Assembly (NCBI GenBank): GCA_913774725.1
Contig: CAJYIG010000294.1
Span: forward strand, 1 to 5,528
Reading direction: 5' to 3'
DNA length: 5,528 nucleotides
Source of the DNA: an uncultured Curtobacterium sp.
GTDB taxonomy: Bacteria; Actinomycetota; Actinomycetes; Actinomycetales; Microbacteriaceae
Shown: piece after piece, positions 1-5,528 of the stretch
Layout of the letters: each line of letters opens with the position of its first letter
Position numbering within the stretch: the stretch's first letter is position 1
Program-made: the position numbers and the translations under genes
The notes under the pieces: generated by a model
Databases searched by the model: none
Told to the model about the DNA's origin: nothing
Seen by the model: the letters and a program-made list of their open reading frames with translations, nothing else

Positions 1-20
1 TGCTGTGCGACGCCGACTGC

Positions 21-46
21 CGACGGGCGACGCGGACCGCCCGCCG
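21..46 (-). terminator. Possible hairpin downstream of the M23 peptidase gene
   Basis: Read on the minus strand, positions 46-38 can pair with 29-21 to give a 9-bp stem that includes one G-T wobble, closed by an 8-base loop. It lies about 28 bases after the peptidase stop codon, a plausible place for a terminator. No T-run follows it, and in sequence this G+C-rich such stems arise easily by chance, so it is only a candidate. No gene is visible in 1-73. Confidence 0.2.
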
Positions 47-73
47 CCCGCGGCCCGCCGCGTGCGCTCCGGA

Positions 74-1417
74 CTAGAAGCGGACGCCCCGTGCAGCCAT
101 GAACGGCGCCGGGTCGGTCGTCGCGCCGTTGATGTGGACCTCGTAGTGCAGGTGGCACCCGGTCGAGTTGCCCGTCGAGCCGACCAGTGCGATGAGCTGC
201 CCGGCCGCGACCCGCTGGCCCTTGGTCACGCGGAAGCCACCGTTCACGATGTGCCCGTACGCCGTCTGGACGCCGCCGCCGTGGTTGATCCGGACGTAGT
301 TGCCGTACCCGCCGTACCAGCCGACGTAGTCGACCGTGCCCGCCGAGGCCGCGACGATCGCCGTGGAGCAGCCGCTCGTCAGGTCCAGGCCGTCGTGCTT
401 CGTGACACGACCGGTGATCGGGTGCACGCGGTACCCGTACGGGCTGATCACGTAGCCGCCGCCGGGGCGCACCCACCCGGTGCCGGAGCCGGAGCCGACC
501 CCGCCGCCGCCGCCTGCTGCCGGAGCAGGCGCACCGCCGCCACCACCACCGCTGCCCGAGGCAGCGGCGGCCGCGGCCTGGCGCTGGAGCTCGCGCTGCC
601 GTGCCGCCTCGGCCTCCTGCCGGGCCTTCTCCTCCGCCTCCTTGCGGACCTTCTCGCCCTCGGCGAACTCGGCCTCGGTGCGGACACGGCCCGAGGTCAG
701 CGTCGCGAGCTGGGCGTCGAGCCGCGCCTTGTTCTCCTGCTGCTCGTCGTACGCGGCCTGGACCTTGTCGGCGGCTGCCTGTGCGGCCTGCATCGTCCGC
801 TCGGCCTCGGCAGCGCGCTCCTCGAGCGCCTTCGACGCGCGGTCGGCCTGTGCGGTGAGCGACCGGGCGACCGAGGCGTCGGCGCTCGCCGCGGCCTCGA
901 CCCGTTCGGCCTGCTCGGACAGCTTGCTCAGCGCACCGAGGTCGTACAGCAGGTCGCGGGCACCCTCGCCCTCGGCCAGCACCGACGCGGTCACGTCCGC
1001 ACCGCCGTGGCGCGCCATCTGCGCCGCGAACTGCCCCGCCTGCGAGGCGCTCTGCTCGGCGATCTGCGCGTGCTCGTCGGCTTCGGCACGGAGCTTCTGC
1101 TCGGTCTCCGCCGCGTCCTGCGCCTTGCCCTGGGCCGCGAAGAACTCGTCACCGAGGCGCTTCGCCTCGGCCTCGGCAGCCGCGACCTGGTCGGACAGTC
1201 CGGAGATGATGCCGCGGATCTGCGTGATCTGCTCCTGCTTCGCGGACTCCTGCCCCCGGGCCGCGAGCACCTCGTCCCACGAGGGGTACTTCGCCGCGCT
1301 CGCGCTCGGCGCGTCGACGAGCACCGTCGCGAGCAGGCCGGCGAGGGCCAGGCCGGTGGCGGCGATGCGGAGACGGAGAGCGGGACGCGGGAGACGGTGG
1401 CTGGTGGAGCGAGTCAC
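74..1417 (-). CDS. Secreted coiled-coil M23 family metallopeptidase (murein endopeptidase)
   Basis: Predicted exported zinc endopeptidase of 447 residues that would cut peptide cross-links in peptidoglycan outside the membrane. Residues 1-18 are basic, 19-35 hydrophobic, and an Ala-Ser-Ala signal-peptidase site ends near 41. Residues about 47-130 and 155-286 are Ala/Glu/Gln/Arg-rich and look like long coiled coils, as in EnvC- or PcsB-type hydrolases. A Gly/Ser/Ala/Pro linker follows at about 287-313, then a LytM/M23 domain at about 320-440. The domain keeps the full metal and catalytic set: H341 and D345 (HxxxD), H389 (YGH), and H422 and H424 (HLH), so it should be active. Cys350 and Cys421 could form a disulfide. 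I chose the GTG at 1417 because a -10 hexamer ends 7 bases upstream; an in-frame ATG at 1435 would overlap that hexamer and add only MYRLDP. By analogy with EnvC the coiled coil may regulate the enzyme or bind an FtsX-like partner; no such gene is in view. Confidence 0.92.
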   Translation of the reverse strand: MTRSTSHRLPRPALRLRIAATGLALAGLLATVLVDAPSASAAKYPSWDEVLAARGQESAKQEQITQIRGIISGLSDQVAAAEAEAKRLGDEFFAAQGKAQDAAETEQKLRAEADEHAQIAEQSASQAGQFAAQMARHGGADVTASVLAEGEGARDLLYDLGALSKLSEQAERVEAAASADASVARSLTAQADRASKALEERAAEAERTMQAAQAAADKVQAAYDEQQENKARLDAQLATLTSGRVRTEAEFAEGEKVRKEAEEKARQEAEAARQRELQRQAAAAAASGSGGGGGGAPAPAAGGGGGVGSGSGTGWVRPGGGYVISPYGYRVHPITGRVTKHDGLDLTSGCSTAIVAASAGTVDYVGWYGGYGNYVRINHGGGVQTAYGHIVNGGFRVTKGQRVAAGQLIALVGSTGNSTGCHLHYEVHINGATTDPAPFMAARGVRF

Positions 1418-1424
1418 GGGGTCG

Positions 1425-1430
1425 AGCCTA
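1425..1430 (-). promoter_or_regulatory. -10 box TAGGCT of a probable leaderless promoter for the M23 peptidase
   Basis: On the minus strand TAGGCT fits the actinobacterial -10 pattern TANNNT. It is followed by 7 bases (CGACCCC) and then the GTG start. Transcription starting 6-7 bases after the hexamer would begin at or next to the start codon, leaving no room for a ribosome binding site. The -35 region is weak: TCGAGT with a 16-base spacer is the best match. The promoter lies in the 151-bp gap 1418-1568, so the peptidase can be transcribed independently of the membrane-protein gene upstream. I see no other gene or clear terminator in that gap. Confidence 0.55.
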
Positions 1431-1568
1431 TACATCCGTACAGCTGACTCGACACGCCGCCGCGCCGCCTGTGGAGAACTCCCGACGGCATCGCGTCCCC
1501 CGCGACACCGCCGGAGGAGCCCGCGCGCCGTGGCTGCGCCGCTGTCGTCCGGTCCGTGGAGGGCCGCC

Positions 1569-3257
1569 TCAGAAGCCCCGCTCGCGGCGGATCGCGTCCG
1601 CGCTGCCCACCACGTCGCGCTGCAGGACGGACGCGCCGACGGTGCCCGCGTAGTCGTAGACGTCGAAGCCCGTGCAGTGCGTGATGCTCGCGGGCGCACC
1701 GAGGGAGTCCTCGACCGCGGTGGTCCAGACGTCGTTCGCGCCGATGACCACGAACGTCGGTTCGGCATCGCGGTAGGCCCCGAGGTCGACGAGCCACGGG
1801 TAGGTCTGGAAGTCGTCCCGGACCTGCAGGAGCTCGACGTCGTCCGACGCGTACGCCGCCAGGGGACGGACCGTCCAGAACTGGCCGACACCGGTGACCT
1901 GCCGCCCGTCCGCCCAGCGGTCCAGGCACGCCGACGGTGCGTACCGGGCCGCCGCGACCGCACCGACCGTGCCGGGGGCCACGGCCACGCCGCCGACCAG
2001 GACCACCGCTGCCGCGACCGCCACCGCGAGCTGCACACCGCGCCGCGGTCGGTGCACCCGGGTCCGGCGGACGGCGGAGCGCACGAGCTCCGCGACGGCG
2101 ACGAGCGCCAGGAGCGGCACGGTCACGATCGGCTCGAGGTACCGCGGCGTCTGCGAGCCGGCGACCACGACCCCGACGGACACCGCCACCACCGTCACCA
2201 GCGGGAGCACCGTCGCGACGAGCACGGTCCGGGCCGTGCGGACGCGCCAGGCCCACACCGTGCCGCCGACCGCGAGCACCACGCCGGCGAAGAGCAGCAG
2301 CAGCTCGGCGTCACCGCGGGCCGATCCCGCGCGGTCGTCGGTCAGGGCCGCGAAGAAGGCCAGCGTCCGGCCGGCCTGCTCCGGGTGCACGTACGTCGAC
2401 GGGTCGAGCGACACGAACGGCGCGAGCGGGATCCGCAGCAGGTACCCGACGACCGATCCCGCGACGAGGACGCCGGACATCCACGCCGTCGGTCGCCACG
2501 GGACGCGACGCGCGACCGAGAGCAGTACGAGGGTCACGACGACCGGCCCCGCCGACCACGGCACGTACAGCGGGTTCGACGCCGTGGTGCACGCCGCGAC
2601 GAGCCCCGTCACGACGAGGACGGTCACCGAGGCCCGACCGGTCCGCACCGCACGGAGCACCAGGACCGCGGTCCCGAGCATCGCGAGCAGTGCGCCGTAG
2701 TAGTAGGTCGTCGTCAGCAGCAGGGAGCCGAGCTCCAGCGACGTCGCCGTCGCGGTGTACTCCGTCAGCACGATCGCGGTCACGAACCCGAGGGCCAGCG
2801 CGGACACCGTGATCCGTGCCGACCGGCGAGCGGCGGGCATGAGCTCGTTCGCCGCGGCCCGCACCAGCGCGTACACGGTGAGCAGGACGAGCACGCCGTT
2901 GAGCGCCAGGGCCTGCTGCGGGGTCGCCGTGACGAGCGAGCAGAGCAGGTAGACGGGCAGCTCCGGGAAGAAGAACAGCGCCGGCGACATCGCCCACTCG
3001 AACGGCTGCCCGAGGCGGAGCGAGCGCTCGACGAGCGGCAGCAGGACGGAGTCGCCGTCGTACCAGAGCAGGGCGACCCGGTCGGTCGCCATGACGTGGC
3101 CGAGGGCGATGACGGACAGGGCGAGCGCGACGGCGGCGCCCAGTGCCTCCCGGCCGACGGCTGCCCACCGGCGGCGCGACGGCGGACCGGGGAAGGCGAT
3201 CGCGACCGGCTCCGGTGCCGCGGCGCGGCCGGACGTGCCGGGCGCGACGGGGGACAT
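1569..3257 (-). CDS. Multi-pass membrane protein with C-terminal exported domain, GT-C-like, function unknown
   Basis: A 562-residue integral membrane protein. After a cytoplasmic Pro/Ala/Arg-rich N-terminus (1-33), about 11-12 hydrophobic segments can be counted, near 35-57, 93-112, 117-134, 149-166, 177-202, 210-226, 235-250, 258-276, 318-336, 343-366, 373-394 and 408-433. A soluble tail of about 130 residues follows and would lie outside the cell if the segment count is even. The first external loop carries D67-G68-D69 in a WYDGDS context. An acidic motif in that place is typical of GT-C glycosyltransferases that use polyprenyl-linked sugars, so such a role is possible but unproven. The tail has two cysteines, C444 and C528, that could pair, and it is relatively rich in Trp, Tyr and Asp. 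The ATG at 3257 lies 6 bases after a -10 hexamer; an upstream extension would run through the promoter and into pyrE. The gene is divergent from pyrE. I recognise it only as a hypothetical membrane protein. Confidence 0.85.
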   Translation of the reverse strand: MSPVAPGTSGRAAAPEPVAIAFPGPPSRRRWAAVGREALGAAVALALSVIALGHVMATDRVALLWYDGDSVLLPLVERSLRLGQPFEWAMSPALFFFPELPVYLLCSLVTATPQQALALNGVLVLLTVYALVRAAANELMPAARRSARITVSALALGFVTAIVLTEYTATATSLELGSLLLTTTYYYGALLAMLGTAVLVLRAVRTGRASVTVLVVTGLVAACTTASNPLYVPWSAGPVVVTLVLLSVARRVPWRPTAWMSGVLVAGSVVGYLLRIPLAPFVSLDPSTYVHPEQAGRTLAFFAALTDDRAGSARGDAELLLLFAGVVLAVGGTVWAWRVRTARTVLVATVLPLVTVVAVSVGVVVAGSQTPRYLEPIVTVPLLALVAVAELVRSAVRRTRVHRPRRGVQLAVAVAAAVVLVGGVAVAPGTVGAVAAARYAPSACLDRWADGRQVTGVGQFWTVRPLAAYASDDVELLQVRDDFQTYPWLVDLGAYRDAEPTFVVIGANDVWTTAVEDSLGAPASITHCTGFDVYDYAGTVGASVLQRDVVGSADAIRRERGF

Positions 3258-3263
3258 GAGCGG

Positions 3264-3269
3264 AGCGTA
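3264..3269 (-). promoter_or_regulatory. -10 box TACGCT of a probable leaderless promoter for the membrane-protein gene
   Basis: On the minus strand TACGCT matches TANNNT and is followed by exactly 6 bases (CCGCTC) before the ATG at 3257. Transcription would therefore begin at the A of the start codon. No purine-rich ribosome binding site precedes the ATG, which agrees with leaderless translation. No convincing -35 element is visible. The upstream part of this promoter lies back to back with the pyrE promoter. Confidence 0.55.
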
Positions 3270-3319
3270 CCGAGCGAGCCGTGACGCCGCCTGGCGATGG
3301 CGTTCCGGGGCCGAGCGAC

Positions 3320-3325
3320 TACCCT
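3320..3325 (+). promoter_or_regulatory. -10 box TACCCT of a probable leaderless pyrE promoter
   Basis: TACCCT matches TANNNT and is followed by 8 bases (TGTGGGCT) before the pyrE GTG. The transcript would have a leader of at most about two bases. That leaves no room for an RNA attenuator or a PyrR-binding leader, so any pyrimidine control should act at the promoter or elsewhere. No strong -35 hexamer is present 16-18 bases upstream. The hexamer is about 50 bp from the opposing -10 box of the membrane-protein gene. Confidence 0.55.
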
Positions 3326-3333
3326 TGTGGGCT

Positions 3334-3885
3334 GTGACCGACACGCGCGACCAGCTGATCCAGCACATCTCCGCAGACGCGGTGTTCCACGGCGACTTCA
3401 CGCTCACCAGCGGCAAGCAGGCGTCGTACTACATCGACCTGCGCAAGGTGAGCCTCGACCACCGGGTCGCTCCGCTGATCGGGCGGGTCATGACGGACCT
3501 GCTGCTGCAGGTGCCCGACGTCGACGCTGTGGGAGGCCTCACGATGGGCGCCGACCCGATCGCGAGCGCCGTGCTGCACCAGGCCGCGGCGCGCGGGCTC
3601 GCCTACGACGCGTTCGTCGTGCGCAAGGAGCCCAAGGACCACGGCCGGGGCCGTCAGGTCGAGGGACCCGACGTCCGCGGCAAGCGCGTCGTCGTGCTCG
3701 AGGACACCTCCACCACGGGCGGCTCGCCGCTCAAGGCCGCCGAGGCGCTCGAGCGCGAGGGCGCGATCATCGCTGCCGTGGCCGTCGTCGTCGACCGCGA
3801 CACCGGCGCGAAGGAGCGCATCGAGGCGGCCGGGTACCCCTACTTCGCGGCGATCGGGCTGGCCGACCTGGGGCTGAGCGCGTGA
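3334..3885 (+). CDS. pyrE: Orotate phosphoribosyltransferase
   Basis: Cytoplasmic enzyme of de novo pyrimidine synthesis: orotate plus PRPP gives orotidine 5'-monophosphate and pyrophosphate. The 183-residue product is close to the usual family length and appears complete. The N-terminal orotate-side motif is at 23-38 (TLTSGKQASYYIDLRK). The flexible catalytic loop is at 97-104 (RKEPKDHG), with the expected Arg, Lys and His residues. The PRPP-binding loop is at 119-131 (VVVLEDTSTTGGS), with acidic E123-D124 and the Thr/Gly turn that hold the ribose phosphate. The GTG at 3334 is chosen because it begins the conserved N-terminus and sits 8 bases after a -10 hexamer; reading further upstream runs through the promoter. 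The stop overlaps the start of the next coding sequence. PyrE acts as a dimer in characterised relatives, with catalytic loop residues donated across the interface. Confidence 0.97.
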   Translation: MTDTRDQLIQHISADAVFHGDFTLTSGKQASYYIDLRKVSLDHRVAPLIGRVMTDLLLQVPDVDAVGGLTMGADPIASAVLHQAAARGLAYDAFVVRKEPKDHGRGRQVEGPDVRGKRVVVLEDTSTTGGSPLKAAEALEREGAIIAAVAVVVDRDTGAKERIEAAGYPYFAAIGLADLGLSA

Positions 3886-5528
3886 CCGGGGAGCGTCCGG
3901 ACGACGCGCGCGACCCCGACGGTACGTCCGGCCCGGCAGACGGGGCGGACGACCGGGAGGCCCGTCGCGCGTCCGCCACGGACGCTCCGTTCCGCGGTCT
4001 CCGCAGTGCCGCCGACATCTTCGGCGCACCGCGTGCGGCCGACGAGTGGCCCTCGCGCCGCGAACGGCGCGAGGCCGAGCGGGCCGCGCGCGAGACCGGT
4101 GCGCCGCTGCCCGAGCCGTTCGAGCCGACGACCGCTGCCTCGCCGCAGCCGGTCGACGCTGGTCGGTCCGAGCCGGACGAGGACGCCGGTCGGTCCGAGC
4201 CGGACGAGGACGCCGGAGCGACGCAGGCGATCCGGATGGACGCCGAGCTCCGCGAGCCGTCGGAGAACCCGCAGGCGACGGTCGAGCACGAGCGCGCGAC
4301 GCTGGGCGAGCGGATCCCGCCGGCGGCGCCGGTGCCACCGGCGAGCACGGTCGCGCACCCGTCGGCGATCTCGCTGCCGTCGGCGGTGCAGCACCGCGAC
4401 GAGCGTGCCGCCGGGAACCGCGCTGTCGACGAGGAGCGTCGGCGCGCGGACCCGTTCGGGCAGGGGCGCAGCGACGTCGACTGGCTCGGTCGCGTCACCG
4501 GCTCGCAGCCGTCGGCTCCCGTGCCGACCCCGACCGGTCCCGTCGCACAGCCCCTCGGGGTCGGGAACGTCCTGCCGCCGACGCCGTCCGCGCCGACGAA
4601 CGAGCCGCCGAGCTTCACCGAGCTGCTGCGCCTGCAGGGAGCAGAGGACGCCGCGTCGACCGGTGCGACGGAGCGTCCGTTCGACTGGGCGATCCGCGAC
4701 GACGAGACCGGCGAGGTCCCGACGACGCTGACCACCGACCGGTTCGACACGACGGCGTTCGGCGCCGGGTCGTGGTCGCTCGCGGACGAGGCGGACGACG
4801 ACGTCGTGTCGGGCGAGGTCGACACCCCGGCCGGAGGACTGCCGAGCGGGCTGCTCGCGGCGCCGGTGCCCGCGTCCGAGCCGGTGCCCGAGCCGGTGCC
4901 GATGGCCGAGCCGGTGCTGGCTCCGAGCTCGGACCCCGCTCCCGCTGCTGGCACGGCTGCGGTCGAGGCCTCGGAAGAAGACGGCGACGTCGAGGACGCC
5001 CGGACGACGGCGCTGCCGGCCGTGCAGGACGAGCGGCGCGACGGCGACGCCGACGATCGCGACGACGCCCGTGCGACGGCGCTGCCCACCGCGCTCGACG
5101 ACGACCGACACGACGAGCAGGGCGACGCCGGTCCGGACCTCCCGACGCCGGTCGCCGCGACCGCCACCCCCTGGTGGGCCGAACCCGACGCCACCGTCCC
5201 GCCGACGGCCGTCCCGCCGCTGGTCGAACCGGCGTCGTCGGACACCGCCGCGGCGTACCCGGCGCACCTGCCGCCCTCGGTGGGTCAGGACCTCCGCGGG
5301 CTGACCGGCGCCGACGACGACCGGGTCGACGACGACCGGCGCCACGACCGCTCCGATGGCGGCAGGTGCGCCGGGTACGCCGCGGCAGTGTCCGACGACG
5401 CCGGTTCGACCAGCGGCGGGGCGGCCGTCGGCGGGACGGTGGCGTCGGGTTCGGCCCACCAGGGGGTGGCGGTCGCGGCGACCGGCGTCGGGAGGTCCGG
5501 ACCGGCGTCGCCCTGCTCGTCGTGTCGG
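3882..5528 (+). CDS. Acidic, proline-rich, probably disordered protein of unknown function; runs off the right edge
   Basis: The GTG start shares bases with the pyrE stop (GTGA), so the gene is probably co-transcribed with pyrE and translationally coupled. A weak GGGG at 3870-3873 lies 8 bases upstream. No stop occurs in the 549 codons in view. The product is rich in Asp, Glu, Pro, Ala, Thr and Arg, with no signal peptide, membrane segment or catalytic motif. Possible short conserved islands are 36-51 (PFRGLRSAADIFGAPR), a basic run at 58-71 (SRRERREAERAARE), 190-207, 244-253 (SFTELLRLQG), 266-300 beginning PFDWAI, and TPWW near 429-432. Internal repeats are an exact 9-residue duplication at 92-109, EPV motifs at 333-345, a 23-residue-period repeat at 372-410, and DDDRV/DDDRR near 478-487. 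From about codon 491 the frame reads the reverse complement of the gene's own codons 409-466; cysteines first appear there, so that end is probably not its true sequence. Such a cytoplasmic tail could precede a membrane domain outside the window, but that is a guess. Confidence 0.65.
   Translation, partial: MTGERPDDARDPDGTSGPADGADDREARRASATDAPFRGLRSAADIFGAPRAADEWPSRRERREAERAARETGAPLPEPFEPTTAASPQPVDAGRSEPDEDAGRSEPDEDAGATQAIRMDAELREPSENPQATVEHERATLGERIPPAAPVPPASTVAHPSAISLPSAVQHRDERAAGNRAVDEERRRADPFGQGRSDVDWLGRVTGSQPSAPVPTPTGPVAQPLGVGNVLPPTPSAPTNEPPSFTELLRLQGAEDAASTGATERPFDWAIRDDETGEVPTTLTTDRFDTTAFGAGSWSLADEADDDVVSGEVDTPAGGLPSGLLAAPVPASEPVPEPVPMAEPVLAPSSDPAPAAGTAAVEASEEDGDVEDARTTALPAVQDERRDGDADDRDDARATALPTALDDDRHDEQGDAGPDLPTPVAATATPWWAEPDATVPPTAVPPLVEPASSDTAAAYPAHLPPSVGQDLRGLTGADDDRVDDDRRHDRSDGGRCAGYAAAVSDDAGSTSGGAAVGGTVASGSAHQGVAVAATGVGRSGPASPCSSCR
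4155..4217. repeat. 27-bp in-frame tandem repeat, 2.3 copies
   Basis: Copies at 4155-4181 and 4182-4208 differ at one silent base (GCT versus GCC, both Ala), and a third partial copy (GACGCCGG) follows to 4216. The unit is nine codons, DAGRSEPDE, so copy-number change keeps the reading frame of the unknown pyrE-linked gene. Near-identity at DNA level points to a recent duplication by slippage or unequal recombination. Confidence 0.9.
4995..5111. repeat. Imperfect in-frame repeat with 69-bp period
   Basis: Codons 372-387 (starting DARTTALP at 4995) align without gaps to codons 395-410 (starting DARATALP at 5064), with about nine of sixteen residues shared. The first 24 bases of the two copies differ at only four positions. 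This is an older, more diverged duplication than the 27-bp repeat, within the same low-complexity protein. The second copy ends just inside the left arm of the large inverted repeat. Confidence 0.65.
5105..5280 (+). repeat. Left arm of a 176-bp inverted repeat
   Basis: Each base at position p pairs with 10633 minus p, so this arm is the reverse complement of 5353-5528. Mismatches occur only at 5212/5421, 5246/5387 and 5276/5357; the outer 107 bp are perfect. This arm encodes codons 409-466 of the acidic protein in a style matching the rest of it, with Pro/Thr/Asp-rich residues and no cysteine, so it is taken as the original orientation. The 72-bp spacer 5281-5352 contains a 12-bp direct repeat (GACGACGACCGG) at 5313-5324 and 5328-5339. 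Confidence 0.97.
5353..5528 (-). repeat. Right arm of the inverted repeat, ending at the last base of the window
   Basis: This is a reverse-complement copy of 5105-5280. Read on the plus strand it yields a Gly/Ser/Ala-rich peptide with two cysteines near the end (PASPCSSC), unlike the preceding 490 codons. It reaches the window's final base while still matching, so the true right boundary of the repeat is not visible. The pattern fits a fold-back chimera or a contig-end artefact at least as well as a real genomic repeat. Confidence 0.97.

Noticed and set aside
1433..1435. ATG as the start of the M23 peptidase
   Set aside because: It would put the -10 hexamer inside the coding sequence and adds only six residues before the signal peptide. 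The GTG at 1417 fits the leaderless spacing better, though the ATG cannot be fully excluded.
1418..1568. Small gene or regulatory RNA between the two minus-strand genes
   Set aside because: I found no credible start with a ribosome binding site and no clear stem-loop with a T-run. The only supported element is the peptidase promoter.
74..2038. Upstream extension of the peptidase frame to 654 codons
   Set aside because: The extension runs into the 3' part of the membrane-protein gene in another frame and would place the signal peptide in the middle of the protein.
480..3284. Very long open frame on the plus strand, 934 codons
   Set aside because: It lies antisense to the peptidase and the membrane protein, has no recognisable domain, and its His/Arg/Asp/Gly-rich low-complexity product is what antisense reading of G+C-rich genes gives.
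4155..5340. CRISPR-like or other spaced repeat array
   Set aside because: The repeats are in-frame coding duplications with no regular unique spacers, no conserved non-coding repeat unit and no cas genes nearby.
3840..5459. Long minus-strand open frames opposite the pyrE-linked gene, including 3767-5245
   Set aside because: Their Ser/Gly/Arg-rich translations have no domain, and the plus-strand frame is coupled to pyrE, carries in-frame repeats and has discrete motif-like islands. The choice is less certain here than elsewhere because the plus-strand protein is also low in complexity.
5353..5528. A real C-terminal domain of the acidic protein
   Set aside because: The sequence is the reverse complement of 5105-5280, so the frame staying open is a by-product of composition. 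Residues beyond about 490 should not be used for family searches.

Overview
The window is strongly G+C-rich, with G or C at most third codon positions, GTG starts, and -10 hexamers of the TANNNT type a few bases before start codons. Together with the proteins themselves this suggests an actinobacterium, most likely of the family Microbacteriaceae (Curtobacterium or Clavibacter relatives). That placement is inferred from style and remembered family resemblance, not from a database comparison.

Layout. On the minus strand, read right to left, are a multi-pass membrane protein with a C-terminal exported domain (3257 to 1569) and a secreted coiled-coil M23 zinc endopeptidase for peptidoglycan (1417 to 74). 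They are separated by 151 bp that hold a promoter for the second gene. On the plus strand are pyrE, orotate phosphoribosyltransferase (3334-3885), and a long acidic, proline-rich, low-complexity protein of unknown function (3882 to beyond the right edge), which overlaps pyrE by four bases. The divergent pair shares a 76-bp intergenic stretch with one -10 box facing each way. All three promoters place the start codon 6-8 bases after the -10 hexamer, so all three transcripts are probably leaderless.

How the genes relate. The M23 enzyme is a cell-wall hydrolase and the membrane protein may be an envelope protein of GT-C-like topology, but nothing here shows that they work together. PyrE makes OMP in pyrimidine synthesis; its downstream partner is probably co-transcribed and translationally coupled, but has no recognisable metabolic domain.

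The most unusual feature is at the right end: 5353-5528 is the reverse complement of 5105-5280 (176 bp, three mismatches), with a 72-bp spacer, and the right arm runs exactly to the last base. The unknown coding sequence is therefore trustworthy only to about codon 490. The remaining 59 codons are antisense-derived and remain open because of composition. An amplification or assembly fold-back, possibly joining two strain variants, is the leading explanation; a genuine large inverted repeat is the alternative. I found no CRISPR array, tRNA, rRNA, transposase or convincing new defence or mobile system.
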